64,000 nt of DNA, taken from the NCBI RefSeq assembly GCF_003086295.3, contig NC_092054.1, forward strand, positions 57,637,546-57,701,545, read 5' to 3'. Shown piece by piece: positions 35,336-46,837 of this stretch (its first letter is position 1; each line of letters starts with the position of its first letter). Origin of the DNA: Arachis hypogaea (lineage: Eukaryota > Streptophyta > Magnoliopsida > Fabales > Fabaceae). The notes beneath the pieces were generated by a model, which had not been told where the DNA came from, did no database searches, and saw only the letters and a list, made by a program, of their open reading frames with translations. The translations under genes and the position numbers were made by a program.

Positions 35336-35659
35336 GTGCAGGGACTAGAATTACTTGACACCTCAGGATCTGTGGACCCCACAGGATCCCCACCTACCAC
35401 AACTCTTTTTCTCTTCTCTTCACAACTTTTCATAGCACTCTTCCCCAAATACCCTAGACCAATCACATCAATACCTATTCCCCAAACACCATTCACCTAT
35501 CAGGTCCTACCCTCTTCTCCATAATTTCTTCACCACTCACATCTATCCACTATTCCCCAAAAACCCATCATAAAACCCACCTACCTCACCATTCAAATTC
35601 AAAACATTTCCCTCCCAAACCCAACCCCTTCTTACACGAATTTCCTCTCTCTCTTACTC

Positions 35660-35667
35660 TATAAATA
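35660..35667 (+). promoter_or_regulatory. Internal TATA box for R5 3' ORF
   Basis: TATAAATA in CTCTATAAATACCCC, with CCAATCACATC about 200 bp upstream (35459). Confidence 0.6.
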
Positions 35668-35783
35668 CCCCTCCTTACCACCTTCAATTTCACAAATCAT
35701 AAACACTTAAACCCCCTTGGCCGAATTCAAAACACCCCTCTATCTCCTCTATTTCTTCTTCTTCTCCTCCTTTCTTTCTTCTT

Positions 35784-36927
35784 TTGCTCAGAGAAACTTC
35801 TAGAAAGAGGAAAGGGAAGGCAGTTGCTTCCACCTCCGAGTCATGGGAGATGGAGAGATTCATCTCAATGGTCCATCAAGACCACTTCTATGAAGTTGTG
35901 GCCAAGAAAAGGGTGATCCTCGAGGTTCCCTTCATGCTCAAAAATAATGAATATCTGGAGATCCGACGTGAGGTTCAGAGAAGAGGTTGGGAATCTCTCA
36001 CCAACCCCATCCAACAAGTCAGAATCTTAATGGTTCAAGAGTTCTATGCTAATGCATGGATCACTAAGAACCATGATCAAAATGTGAACCCGAACCCAAA
36101 TAATTGGCTCACAATGGTTCGGGGAAAATACTTGGATTTCAGTCTGGAAACTGTGAGGTTGGCATTCAACTTACCAATAATGAGAGGAGATTCCTTTCGC
36201 TAGAAGAGTCAACTTTGATCAAAGGTTGGACCAAGTCCTCATGGACATCTGTGTGGAAGGAGCTCAATGGAAGAGAGACTCCAAGGGCAAGCCAATTCAA
36301 CTAAGAAGGCTTAACCTCAAGCCAGTGGCTAAAGGATGGTTAGAGTTCATCCAACGCTCTATCATTCCTACTAGCAACCAGTCTGAAGTTACTGTGGATC
36401 GGGCTATCATGATCCATAGTATCATGATTGGAGAGGAAGTGGAAGTTCATGAGATCACACCTCTAGAACTATACAAGGTGGCTGACAAGCCCTCCACTTT
36501 GGCAAGGTTAGCCTTTCCTCATCTCATCTGTCACCTATGCAATTCAACCGAAATTGTCATAGAGGAAGACATCCTCATTGAAGAGGACATGCCCATCACT
36601 AAAAAGAGGATGGAGCAAATAAGAGAGCCCGCTCATGGACCTCAACAAGAGCATGAGGAAATTCCTCATCAAGAAATCCTTGAGAGGCCTCAAGGGATAC
36701 ACTTGCCTCCACAAAGCTATTGGGAGCAACTCAACACCTCTTTAGGAGATTTAAATTCCAACATGGAGCAACTAAGAATGGAGCACCAAGAGCACTCCAT
36801 TATCCTCCACAAAATCATAGAGGACCAAAAGGCCATGAGAGAGGAGCAACAAAGGCAAGAAAGAGATATAGAGGAGCTGAAGAACTCAATTGGTTCTTTA
36901 AGAGGAAGAAGAAGCCACCATCACTAA
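35784..36927 (+). pseudogene. R5 3' ORF, start lost and one frameshift
   Basis: Homologous to the R2, R3 and R6 3' ORFs. About 80 bp holding the leader hairpin, TAAGTTTGGTGT and the natural ATG (present in R6 at 31146-31225) are deleted, so coding similarity begins right after TTGCTC. The frame runs through RKRKGKAVASTSESWEMERF and stops at 36201 because of a frameshift. It resumes at 36226 with the W-K-R-D-S-K-G and AKGWLEF-RSIIPTSN blocks and a Gln/Glu-rich coiled-coil C-terminus ending RGRRSHHH. Joined length would be near 380 residues. No membrane segment is seen. Confidence 0.82.
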
Positions 36928-38036
36928 GGTGGACCCGTTCTTTAATCTCGTTGTTTATTTTCTTTTCTGTTTTTGGTTTTTATGCTTTATGTTTTGTCTA
37001 TGTTTTTGTCTTTATTACATGATCATTAGTGTTTAGAGTCTATGTCTTAAAGCTATGAATGATTCCATGAATCTCTCACCTTTCTTAAATGAAAAATGTT
37101 TTTATTTGCAAAAGAATAAGAAGTGCATAATTTCGAAATTTATCTTAAAATTAGTTTAACTATTTTGATGTGGTGGCAATACTTCTTGCTTTCTGAATGT
37201 ATGCTTAAACAGTGCATGTTTGAAATTGGAATTAAGAAAAGTTGACTCTTGAAAGAATAATGAAAAAGGATACATGTTATTGGTGATATGAAAAATCATA
37301 AAACTGATTCTTGAAGCAAGAAAAAGCAGTGAAAAATAAAAAAAAAAGAAAGAAAAAGAAAAAGCAAGCAGAAAAAGCCAATAGCACTTTAAACTAAAAG
37401 GCAAGAGCAAAAAGCCAGTAACCCTTTAAACTAAAAGGCAAGGGTAAAGAGGATCCAAGGCTTTGAGCATCAGTGGATAGGAGGGCCCAAAAGGAATAAA
37501 ATCCTGGCCTAAGCGGCTAAATCAGGATATCCCTAACCATGTGCTTGTGTCATGAAGGTCCAAGTGAAAAGCTTGGGACTGAGTGGTTAAAGTCATGATC
37601 CAAAGTAAAAGAGTGTGCTTAAGAACTCTGGGCACCTCTAACTGGGGACTCTAACAAAGCTGAGTCACAATCTGAAAAGGTTCACCCAGTTATGTGTCCG
37701 TGGCATTTATGTATCCAGTGGTAATACTGGAAAACAAAATGCTTAGGGTCACAGCCAAGACTCATAAAGTAGCTGTGTTCAAGAATAAAAAAGAACTTAA
37801 CTAGGAAAATCAATAACATTATCTGTATTTCTGAGTTCCTAAAGAGGCCAACAATTCTGAACTCCAATGGATAGAGAGATGCCAAAACTATTCAGAGGCA
37901 AAAAGCTACTAGTCCCGCACATCTAATTTAAACTAATCTTCATTGATATTTTTAAAATTTATTGTATTTTCTCTTCTTTTTATCTTATTTTGTTTTTAGT
38001 TGCTTGGGGACAAGCAACAATTTAAGTTTGGTGTTG
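36928..38036 (+). other. R5 3' untranslated region, hairpin and plus-strand primer region
   Basis: A purine tract at about 37320-37380 with a local duplication of 'gccagtaaccctttaaac...aaaggcaag' (37375-37445). Copies of the conserved CTTGTGnCATGAAGG and GTGGCATTTATGTATCC modules at 37537 and 37690. A perfect hairpin GTTGCTTG-GGGA-CAAGCAAC at 37999-38018, then TAAGTTTGGTGTTG against the 3' LTR. No ORF. Confidence 0.7.
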
Positions 38037-39787
38037 TGATGAGCGGATAATTTATACGATTTTTGGCATTGTTTTTAGATAGTTTTTAATATGTTTTAGT
38101 TACTTTTTATTACATTTTTATTAATTTTTATACAAAAATTACATTTCTGGACTTTATTATGAGTTTATGTGTTTTTCTATAATTTTAGGTATTTTCTGGC
38201 TGAAATTGAGGGACCTGAGCAAAAGTCTGACTCAAAGGCTGAGAAAGGACTGGAGATGCTGTTGGATTCTGACCCTCGTGCAGTCTAAGTGGATTTTCTG
38301 GAGCTACAGAACATTAATTGGCATGCTCTCAATTGCGTTGGAACGTAGACATCTTGGGCTTTCCAGCAATGTATAATAGTCCATACTTTGCTCGAGATTT
38401 GATGGCCCAAACTGGCATTTAAACGCCAGCAAGAGACCATTTTCTGGTGTAAAACGCCGGAACTGGCACCAGAACTGGAGTTAAACGCCCAAAATGGCAT
38501 CCAAGCTGGCGTTTAACTCTAGAAAAGGCCTATGCACGTGTAAAGCTCAATGCTCAGCCTAAGCACACACCAAGTGGGCCCCGAAAGTGGATTTCTGCAC
38601 TATCTGCACTTAGTTACTTGTTTTCTGTAATCCTTAGTAACTAGTTTAGTATAAATAGCACTTTTTACTATTGTATAAGGAAGCTTATGTCATTTTTCAC
38701 ATTTGGGAGGCTGGCCATTCGGCCATGCCTAGACCTTTTTCTCTTATGTATTTTCCAACGGTGGAGTTTCTACACCTCATAGATTAAGGTCCGGAGCTCT
38801 GCTGTTCTTCATGAATTAATGCAAGTACTATTGTTTCTCTTTCAATTCATGCTTACTTCTTCTCCAAGATATACTCTTGTACTTAATTCAGTTAAGTCAT
38901 AATGAAAGGGTGACCCGTGACAATCACCCACTATCTTCGTTACTCGCTTAGCCAATATCCGCATGCCTGACAACCACAAGCAGTCTACATGATGTTCAAT
39001 GTAGTCATTGGACGACAGTCGTAGTATAGTCTCTTGGGTCTCTGATCGACGGATTTGACTTGCCTCTCCTGAAAATAGAGCATTTGAATCCGTGAGATCA
39101 GAACCTTCGTGGTAGAGGCTAGAACCAATTGGCAGCATTCCTGAGATCTGAAAAGTCTAAACCTTGTCTGTGGTATTCCGAGTAGGATCTGGGATGGGAT
39201 GACTGTGACGAGCTTCAAACTCATGAATGTTGGGCACAGTGATAATGTGCAAAAGGATAGAGAGATCCTATTCCGACACAAGTGAGAACCCACAGATGAT
39301 TAGCCATGCGGTAGCTGTGCCTGGTATTTTTCATCCGAGACCAGAGATCCGACCGTTGATTAGCGTCCAAAAACCGTACCTGGAACATTTTCACTGAGAG
39401 GACAGATAGTAGCCATTGACAACGGTGATCCACCAACATACAGCTTGCCATGGAAGGGAGCACGCATGATTGGATGAAGACAATAGGAAAGCAGAGGTTC
39501 AGAAGCAACAAAAGCATCTCTAAACGCTTATCTGAAATTCCCACCAATGAATTACATAAGTATCTTATTTTATTTTATATTTTATTTATCTTTTAATTAT
39601 CAAAACCTCATAACCATTTGAATCCGCCTGACTAAGATTTACAGGATGACCATAGCTTGTTTCAAGCTGGCAATCTCTGTGGGATCGACCCTTACTCGCG
39701 TAAGGTTTTATTACTTGGACGACCCAGTGCACTTGCTGGTTAGTTGTACCGGAGTTATGAAAAGTGTGATCACAATTCCGTGCACCA
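38037..39787 (+). repeat. R5 3' LTR
   Basis: Direct repeat of 19324-21023; contains additional palindrome units near 38410-38470 and TATAAATA at 38650. Ends GTGCACCA, followed by the duplication CACTC. Confidence 0.93.
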
Positions 39788-39792
39788 CACTC

Positions 39793-40745
39793 CCATGGCT
39801 ACATGTGGAGAATCTAATGCAGAACGTAGCATGAAGGAGACACTGGAGACTCCGGTGGACAATGAGAAATGTGACTTTGTATTAGAACAAGTGGAGGAAG
39901 CCGTAATAGTTGAAGAGGAAGAAGTGGTTGAAGACTTAGGAGACGCTGAACCTCCATGGGAATCAAGAGTTGTAGAGTATTCCTCCAAGAAGATTGAAAT
40001 TAATGTCAAGGAGGCTAGTGCACACCCTCCATGTCATATTCCATATGAAGATTTAGATGGGATAGATCAAGAAGCAAGTCCCCTTGGTGATAATGATCAT
40101 GAATCAAGTCTTCCTAGTGATGAATCCACATCCGCAAATGAGCCCCTTGGGTATGAAGAATCTTCTCTAAGTAAGTTTGAGAATGATGTGGAAGCGGAAG
40201 CCCTTCAAAAAGGAAGGATGGGAGTTGAGTCTGATTTGTCAAGAACGTTGGAGACTTCTCTACCTAGGTTACCATCTACTACATCATTTGAGTGGGTAAG
40301 ACTTATCTCTATTCACTTTATAGCCCCACTTGAGTTTGGTATTCTTGAAACCGATGGTCAACTTAGGAAGCTTTGTGGCATTAAGCGTAAGAGAAGGATG
40401 TTTAGTGGTTAGAGCTGCAAATCAAGACTCATCAAGGTCGATACTTCAAGAACTAGATGCAACGGTGGAGCTAGTGAACATTTGGTTGGATCTAAGAGAA
40501 GAGTTTGGTATTGCATTGAGAATTCAGATTGCTTGCCACCCGGTTGGGACAATGGTGATCCACTTCAAGACGGGTGTAGAAACAAGATTTAGGATCCTGG
40601 CATACAAGAGGATCGACTTTGGGAGCTCAAAGCTTGTGAAGAACTCCCTCAAGGCTTGGCAAATTCACTTGGGAATGATGAAGATTATTGGAAGTCCAAG
40701 CGTTGGTGGCAGTTTCAAGATAAGTTCAAGCACAAGCCACCATGA
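39793..40745 (+). pseudogene. R4 ORF1, C-terminal part
   Basis: Continuation of the frame of 18444-19323 across the R5 target duplication. It is very acidic at first (EQVEEAVIVEEEEVVEDLGD), then Ser/Glu-rich, and ends with a basic Trp-rich tail (WKSKRWWQFQDKFKHKPP). TAG at 40410 and 40590 interrupt it; TGA at 40743 is the natural end. The acidic-to-basic layout recalls a scaffold or RNA-binding protein, but I recognise no family. An overlapping open frame (40330-40764) is a shadow. The post-ORF1 stem-loop follows 50 nt later, as in gag-PR elements. Confidence 0.65.
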
Positions 40746-40794
40746 CAAGGAGCTCACCAAATGACCAACTTAAGGACTTTAACTAAAAGTGATA

Positions 40795-40812
40795 GGTGGG
40801 AGACAACCCACC
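40795..40812 (+). promoter_or_regulatory. Post-ORF1 stem-loop of R4
   Basis: GGTGGG-AGACAA-CCCACC. Same position and loop class as in R2, R3, R5 and R6, although the ORF upstream is unrelated to gag-PR. Confidence 0.7.
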
Positions 40813-40917
40813 ATGGTATGATCGTCCTTTGTTATTCTTAGTTTTATTTTATTTTCTTTTTATCAGTGTTCATTCATAATTTTTGCATCATCACCTGCAT
40901 TCTGCATAAAAAAAGGG

Positions 40918-41275
40918 GATCGACGCGCAAGCGTCTACGACGCGCACGCGTCGTGTGTGACTGCGCAATAAAGAGAAAGCGAACAGAGAGTTGTGCTGGA
41001 ACAACGCAGGAGGGGTGTGTGGCGCACAAGCCACCCCACGCGTACTTGTGCCTCAGATGTACGCATCCCCTGCAGAAATTTCAACCCACGCGTAAGCGTT
41101 AAGGACGCGTACGTGTGGGCATGAAAACGGCGTAAAAGCATGAATTTCATAGAGAGTTGTGCGGCCATTGTACTGGAAGCGTGCGAGTAGTCACGCGTAC
41201 GCGCGACAGACGCTCACGCGTTAGTCTGCATGTTTGGCCACCCACGCGCACGCGTGACTTGCGCGCGCGCGCGTT
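40918..41275 (+). repeat. ACGCGT-rich palindrome region, R4 internal
   Basis: About fifteen ACGCGT/CACGCG/GCGCGC motifs in 360 bp, including a GCGCGCGCGCG run near 41260, in an otherwise AT-rich element. It precedes a pyrimidine-rich stretch and the second small ORF. It resembles the LTR palindrome cluster of the same family. Confidence 0.8.
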
Positions 41276-41841
41276 GCGTCCCATTTCTCATTCCCTTTTC
41301 CTTTCTTCTCTCCTTCCTCTTCTTTCTTCTCTCCTCTCTTGCTCCTTATTCTTCTTTTCTCACTTTCTTCTCATCCTTATTCTCTTTCATTCTCTTTTTC
41401 ATACTGCATTTGCATACTTTCCTTCATTGCATTTTAATTTTATTCATATTTTTATCTCCTTTTCTAATTTCCTATTTTACCATTGGTGTTAAATGTTCTT
41501 ATTCAACTGTTGTATCTTTTCTGATATTATTTTGGTGGTTAGTGACTTGTTTTACACTGTTGGGTGATATTATTTATCTGTCAATGCCAATCTTTTATGA
41601 TACCTGCGTCCCTTTTGCATTGATATGAATTTATACTGTCTTTCATTACCTACTATCTCTTCCCCATTGTTGCAATTTTTGCAGTATTGATATGCCATTT
41701 GCTTCTACTATTTTTTCACTTACATGTTGTAGCTACTATGTAGTTGAGACATTTATTATTTGGCATTAACCCACCCATACTTTATTTATTTTCTTATCTT
41801 TATTTCTGGGTTACTTTTCTTCTTTTTTCTCTTCTTTCAGG
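41276..41841 (+). other. Pyrimidine-rich leader ending in a 3' splice site, R4
   Basis: TTCTCC/CTTTTC-rich sequence ending TCTTCTTTCAG|GATGG at about 41840. This resembles a plant intron end or the 5' leader of the downstream ORF. The open frames across 41157-41628 are low-complexity and are not called genes. Confidence 0.5.
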
Positions 41842-42048
41842 ATGGCCACTGAGAAGGGAAAGGAGAAGTTTCTCAATAGGGTGACATACAAATCCATCTG
41901 CATATTCTTTGGAGAAAAGCATCAGTTGTTGCAGCCTGCCCACTTGCACATCTCCGCATGCACTGAGGACGGTGCAATCTTTAAGTGTGGGGAGGTCGAT
42001 ACCGACTTCCGAGGGTTAGTTATTTCCTATTTCAACACCAATTTTTAA
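41842..42048 (+). CDS. R4 small second ORF, unknown
   Basis: A 68-codon frame beginning MATEKGKEKFLNRVTYKSIC directly after a consensus 3' splice site. The first ten bases of the window are related to its 3' part (around 41998-42010), so R1 had the same region. It could be the remnant of a longer 3' ORF whose remainder has been lost, or one exon. I recognise no family; the C-terminal third looks noncoding. Confidence 0.4.
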   Translation: MATEKGKEKFLNRVTYKSICIFFGEKHQLLQPAHLHISACTEDGAIFKCGEVDTDFRGLVISYFNTNF

Positions 42049-43447
42049 TTTTCTTTGTTAAATTAGTTGTTGCATTTGCATGTTTGATTGCATGTTTATT
42101 TGACTTTGTGCATATTTTACCACCACTTGGTTGGAGTGACGATTCTTTTTCAAAAAACTTTTTATAGCATTTCACTAATTTGAATTAAAGTTTTTGTTAA
42201 ACTTGCTTGAAGAATTTTATTTTAGAACATGGTTTAGAGCTCAAACACACAAAACCTATGAGATTTTTGAGCTTATTTGATTGGTTTCATTTTATCAACC
42301 AATATTCTGTTTTAGTGTGTGTTTTTCTCTCTAAAATTGTAATCTTTGTCTTGCTTAATTCTATATTTCCATTATTTGATGTATGCATGCACTTATATGA
42401 TTGAGGCCTTGTTTCACTGAGCATACATACCCAGATGGCCTTAACCTTTTTATTATCCTTTATAAACCAATGTTGAGCCTACTTATCCCATTTGTTCTTT
42501 ACTCTAGCACATCATTAACTCTAAGCGTAAAATAATAATGTCCTTAATTTGAATCCTTGGTTAGCTTAGACTAGTGAGAGTGTTCATAATTTAAGTGTAG
42601 AGAAGTTGGGTTTAGAAACATTTGGTTTTAAGAATTGGGTATTGTATATCTTTATGAAAATGTAAAAGAAATGTTTAAGACATGTTTATGCATTCAATAA
42701 TTTAACCATATGCATTGAAAAAAATAAAAAAAATAAAAATAAAATCAAAAAGAAAAAAATGGGAGAAAAAGAAAAGAAAAAGAGCAAATAATAAAAGGGG
42801 ACAAAATGCCCCAAAGTAAATTGTGATAGCAATGCATATGTACTGTACTCAAAATCGGATGTATGAATATGTGGTAAACATAGTAAATGGGTAGTTAAAT
42901 TTTGTATTGTGATTACATGGATTGTCTTAAGTTAGGTTGGAAATTTAAGTTAATTAAGGATTCAGATTTTAGTCCACTTGGCGAAGTACAATCCTACCTT
43001 GACCCTGACTCCATTACAACCCCTAAAAGACCTCTTGATATGTGTATTTGTGCATTAAATTTTTGTTGATTGGTAGAAGAAGAGCAAGTCCTAGAAATCA
43101 AGGTTAGTAGAGAATTGAGAGAATCGAACCTTAAACACTTGATTAATTAGAGTGTATACACTCCCGGTGAGGGTTCGATGCTCGATTCATTGTTCCCGGC
43201 TTTCCTGAGCTATTTTCTTCTCCAAGTTTATTTGTACTTTATTTTGTGATTGAATTAGTGGAATCCAATTTGTGTTTGTCTTGGAGAATTTGTTTACTTT
43301 TAACCAAGTAGGTAAAAGTATTTTTGCATGTAGTTGCATTTATATAGATAGGTTGCATTTCATAATTTCTACCATTCTTCTTCACTGCTTTGTAACTTCT
43401 CCTGAGCTTAGCATAAGGACATGCTAATGTTTAAGTATGGGAAGATT
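42049..43447 (+). other. R4 3' untranslated tail and pre-LTR hairpin
   Basis: AT-rich noncoding sequence homologous to R1 (1-960 and 11932-12390). An A-rich tract is at 42715-42790. Near the end is TTAGCAT-AAGGAC-ATGCTAA (43408-43427), then TTAAGTATGGGAAGATT against the 3' LTR. No ORF is supported. Confidence 0.65.
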
Positions 43448-45010
43448 TGATGCATCACTATTTCGTGGTACATTTTGTACTTAATTGATGGATTTAACCC
43501 ACTAAACTCACACTTATTCATATAATTCGCATGTTTTACATTTTTCTTCCTAATTCTGTGCTATGATTGAAAACATGCTTCTTTGGCCTTAAATTACTAA
43601 TTTTAATTCTCTCTTATTACCATTCGATGTTGTGATAAGTGTGTTAAGTGTTTCTAGGGTTCATAGGGAAGGAATGGCTTAGAGGATGGAAAGGAAGCAT
43701 GCAAAAGTGGAAGGAATACAAGAAATTGAAGGAATTGTTAAGCTGTCAACCCTGACCTCTTCGTACTAAATTGACCATAACTTGAGCTACAGAGGTCCGA
43801 ATGAGGCGGTTTCAGTTGTGTTGGAAAGCTAACATCCGGGGGCTTCGAAATAATATATAATTTTCTATAGTTGCCATGCTGTTAGGCAATGCACATGCAT
43901 ACATGTGACCTTGCAAAAGTTCAATCGACGCGTACGCGTGGGCGACGCGTACGCGTGACAGAGCACGTGCTGGACGTATCAGAAATCACTGAGGGCAATT
44001 TCTGGGCTATTTTTGGCCCAGTTTTAAGCCCGAAAAATACAGATTAGAGGCTGTAGAGTAGAGAAATCACATTCATTCATTCACACAACATTCATTCACA
44101 TAATTTGAGGGTTTTAGATGTAGTTTTCTAGAGATTCTTAGGTTTAGCTATTTTCAATTTTAGATTTCTACTTTGCTTTACTTTAGTTTTCTTCTACTCT
44201 TATTAGTTCTAGTACTTTAGTTTATCTATTTCTCTTGTTAGTTTATTTAATTTCCCAATTTAGTTTATGAATTCTCATGTTAGATTTGATTTTCCATTTA
44301 ATGCAATTTGAAGTATTTCATATTTATTGCTTCTTCTATTATCTGTTAGTCATTGATGTTTGTAATTGGTAGTTTGGATATAATATTCCTTGCTAGTTTT
44401 CTATGTTTTTATGTTGTGCCAACCAAGTCTTTGATTAAATACTTGGGAGGATTTTAAGCTAGATTTTTATATTCTTGGTTTTGGTTGAGTAATTGGAGAC
44501 TCTTGAGTTATCAAACTCCTTTGTTGATTGAAGATTGAAAGTTGCTAGTTGTTTTGGATCCCTCTAAAGCTAGTCTTTCGTTAGGAGTTGACTAGGACTT
44601 GAGAAATCAAATTGATTCATCTACTTGACTTTCCTTTATAGTTAGAGGTTAACTAAGTGGGAGCAATAGACAATTCTCATCACAATTGATAAGGATAACT
44701 AGGATAGGACTTCTAATTTTCACACCTTGCCAAGAGTTTTCTTAGTTATTAATTTAATTTATCGCCATTTTATTTCCTTATTCCTTATTTCAAAAACCCA
44801 AAAAGATACAATCTCATAACCAATTATAAGTACACTTCCCTATAATTCCTTGAGAGACGACCTGAGGTTTAAATACTTCCGTTTATTTTTATTGGGTTTA
44901 CTTAAGTGACAACCAAATTTTTGTATGAAAGGATTCTTTGTTGGTTTAGAAACTATACTAGTAACTAGAATTTATTGAGGAATTCTAAACCGTCAAAAAT
45001 CTATTCCTCA
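43448..45010 (+). repeat. R4 3' LTR
   Basis: Direct repeat of 16671-18278, ending CTATTCCTCA, followed by the duplication CCTAC. It lacks the CT-rich tract at 17370-17395 and has lost one CG-rich palindrome near 43890. Confidence 0.9.
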
Positions 45011-45227
45011 CCTACCAATGACTTTTATGGCAGGAGTATCTCTGTACCTGCCATTGGAGCTAACAATTTTGAGTTTAAGCCTCAGTTAGTCTCTCTTTTG
45101 CAGCAGAATTGCAAGTTTCACGGACTTCCAATGGAAGATCCACATCAGTTCTTAGCTATATTCTTGCTAATCTGCGACACAGTCAAGACTAATGGAGTAA
45201 ATCCTAAAGTCTACAAACTTATGCTCT
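45011..45227 (+). pseudogene. gag: R3 gag, second fragment (between R4 and R7)
   Basis: The R3 gag frame resumes in phase after the CCTAC duplication: NDFYGRSISVPAIGANNFE, LLQQNCKFHG, CDTVKTNG. It corresponds to the N-terminal half of the capsid domain. R7 cuts it at 45228 after a single base of a codon, and it resumes at 52125 in phase. Confidence 0.87.
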
Positions 45228-45526
45228 TGATGCCAGGGCATTATGGCCTATTTTTCTATGCTTTCTCAGTAGATTTTAATTCAATTTTCATACAATTTCT
45301 GTTGATAAAGGAGCAAAAGCATAAAAATCTCTGCATAAAACAAAATCTCAAGCATAGGTGAATTTTAGCTAATATACAGGGTAAATATGATGAAATAGAT
45401 CACACTAAGTGAAGTTTTGATTTTGGGTATTATTAGCACACTTAGTATAATGAAGTTTGTCTTGTATGTTACTTTGATACACTTTGTTTGCTTGATTTCA
45501 GACCAAAAGAAGTAGAGAAGAGCCAC

Positions 45527-46642
45527 GTTAGTGACTACGTTAGCGCCACTAACATGGCCATTAAAGAGGAAGGAAGGAAAGCTTGGAAACTTAGTGAGAA
45601 CATTAATGCCACTAACGTTAGCAAAAGGCAAGAAGACCCACGTTAGCAACCCCGTTAGCTCCACTAACGTGGGCACTAACGTGGAAGAAAAGAGAAGCCC
45701 CAATGTTAGTGAGAAAGTTAATGGCATTAACTTTGAATAAGGAGCAGCGTTATTGGCAAAAGTGAGTGCCAATAATGCTAGCGAAGCAAAAGAAGACCCA
45801 CGTTAGCTTCCACGTTAGTTACATTAACGTGGGAACTAACGTGGAAGGAAAGGGAAACGCCAACGTTAGTGGAAAAAGTGAGTGCCACTAACGTTTGTGA
45901 AGCAAAGGAAGACCCACATTAATGGCCACGTTAGTTACACTAATGTGGACATTAACGTGGGAAAAGATCTCACTTGGCAGCCTGACCATGCCTTCTTCAA
46001 ACAAGAATAACTTGAGCCACAAAGTTCCAAATGAGGTGATTTCAATGGCATTGGAAAGTAGGATTCCAGAGCTTGCCAAGCATATATGGCACTACATGGT
46101 GGACACTAAATTTGAGGGAGAAAACCTTCCCCGAAAGTGCAAAGATGAACATGGTATCAACCTGTAGTAAGGCCAGCTGACCTCTTCACCTTCCAAGAAG
46201 TGTAACTCGAGTTGTAGCGCTCCAATGATGCGCTTTCAAAGGTGTTGGAAAGTAGACATCCAGGGCTTTCCAACAATATATAATAGTATTGGGTGGACAT
46301 TAAGTTTGAGCTCCAGAACCTGGCAATATTAACCCCTTGGACGCGGACGTTATTGGCACTCACTTTTGCCAATAATGCCAGCCACTATGCCACAACCATG
46401 TCCCCTTCAAAGGAGCATAACTTTAGTTATAGAAGTCTAATTGAGGTTATTTCAGTTGTGTTAGAAAGCTGACATTCAGAGCTTTCCAACGATATATAAT
46501 ACTCTATAGTGGACATGAAATTGGAGCACAAAAAAGAGGCATCTTTTAAGCCCTAAAAATACCAACTGGGTAGCAAGTGTGACGTTAGCCATACTAACTT
46601 CAGCACTAACGCCATACTTGTAGCGTTAGTGTGGCTAACGGA
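45527..46642 (+). repeat. ACGTTAGTGCCACTAACGT palindrome arrays and GTTGGAAAG modules, R7 LTR
   Basis: More than fifteen CACGTTAG or CTAACGTG half-sites, many arranged as odd-length palindromes, with GAAGACCCACGTTAG repeated. Between the arrays are three tandem-like modules of about 110 bp reading roughly 'taacttgag...gttggaaagtagacatc...gctttccaacaatatataat...gtggacat'. The matching span in the 3' LTR is 49744-50860. Confidence 0.85.
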
Positions 46643-46829
46643 AGCAATAAAGCCAAGTCAGCCTCGACCTCAATTTGATTTACTTCTCTCTCAAGTCCAC
46701 TTCAAAGCTCAAGCAAGCAAGCCCACAATTGTCAACCAATCAAGGCCACAAGAAGCATCTAGAATAGTTAATTTTCATTTTATTATAATTTACTTTTAAT
46801 TTCATTTCATTTTGTAATTTAGGAGAGCC

Positions 46830-46837
46830 TATAAAAA
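46830..46837 (+). promoter_or_regulatory. TATA box of R7 LTR
   Basis: TATAAAAA in GCCTATAAAAAGGCC, 1.6 kb into the LTR and downstream of the palindrome arrays. The copy in the 3' LTR is at 51055. Confidence 0.7.

Larger units (their letters stand above)
19324..39787 (+). mobile_element. R5: FIDEL-like gag-PR/3' ORF retrotransposon hosting R6
   Basis: LTRs 19324-21023 and 38037-39787; target duplication CACTC at 19319-19323 and 39788-39792. R6 interrupts gag at 24383-34333. Without R6 it is about 10.5 kb. It encodes gag, protease and a 3' ORF and lacks RT, RNase H and integrase. Confidence 0.93.
16671..45010 (+). mobile_element. R4: LTR retrotransposon with a non-gag ORF, hosting R5 and R6
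   Basis: LTRs 16671-18278 and 43448-45010, target duplication CCTAC, PBS at 18282. The internal region is split by R5 at 19324-39787. Without R5 the element is about 7.9 kb. It encodes an unusual Pro/Tyr-rich ORF where gag-PR normally lies, then a CG-palindrome region and a small second ORF. No RT, RNase H or IN is visible, so it is non-autonomous. R1 is another copy of the family. Confidence 0.9.

Noticed and set aside
41157..41628. Overlapping 111- and 132-codon plus-strand ORFs
   Set aside because: Phe/Leu/Ser-rich translation of a pyrimidine tract; reads as a leader or intron end, not protein.
45365..45772. 135-codon minus-strand ORF, repeated at 49588-49995
   Set aside because: Lies in R7 LTR palindrome arrays; present in both LTR copies only because they are repeats.
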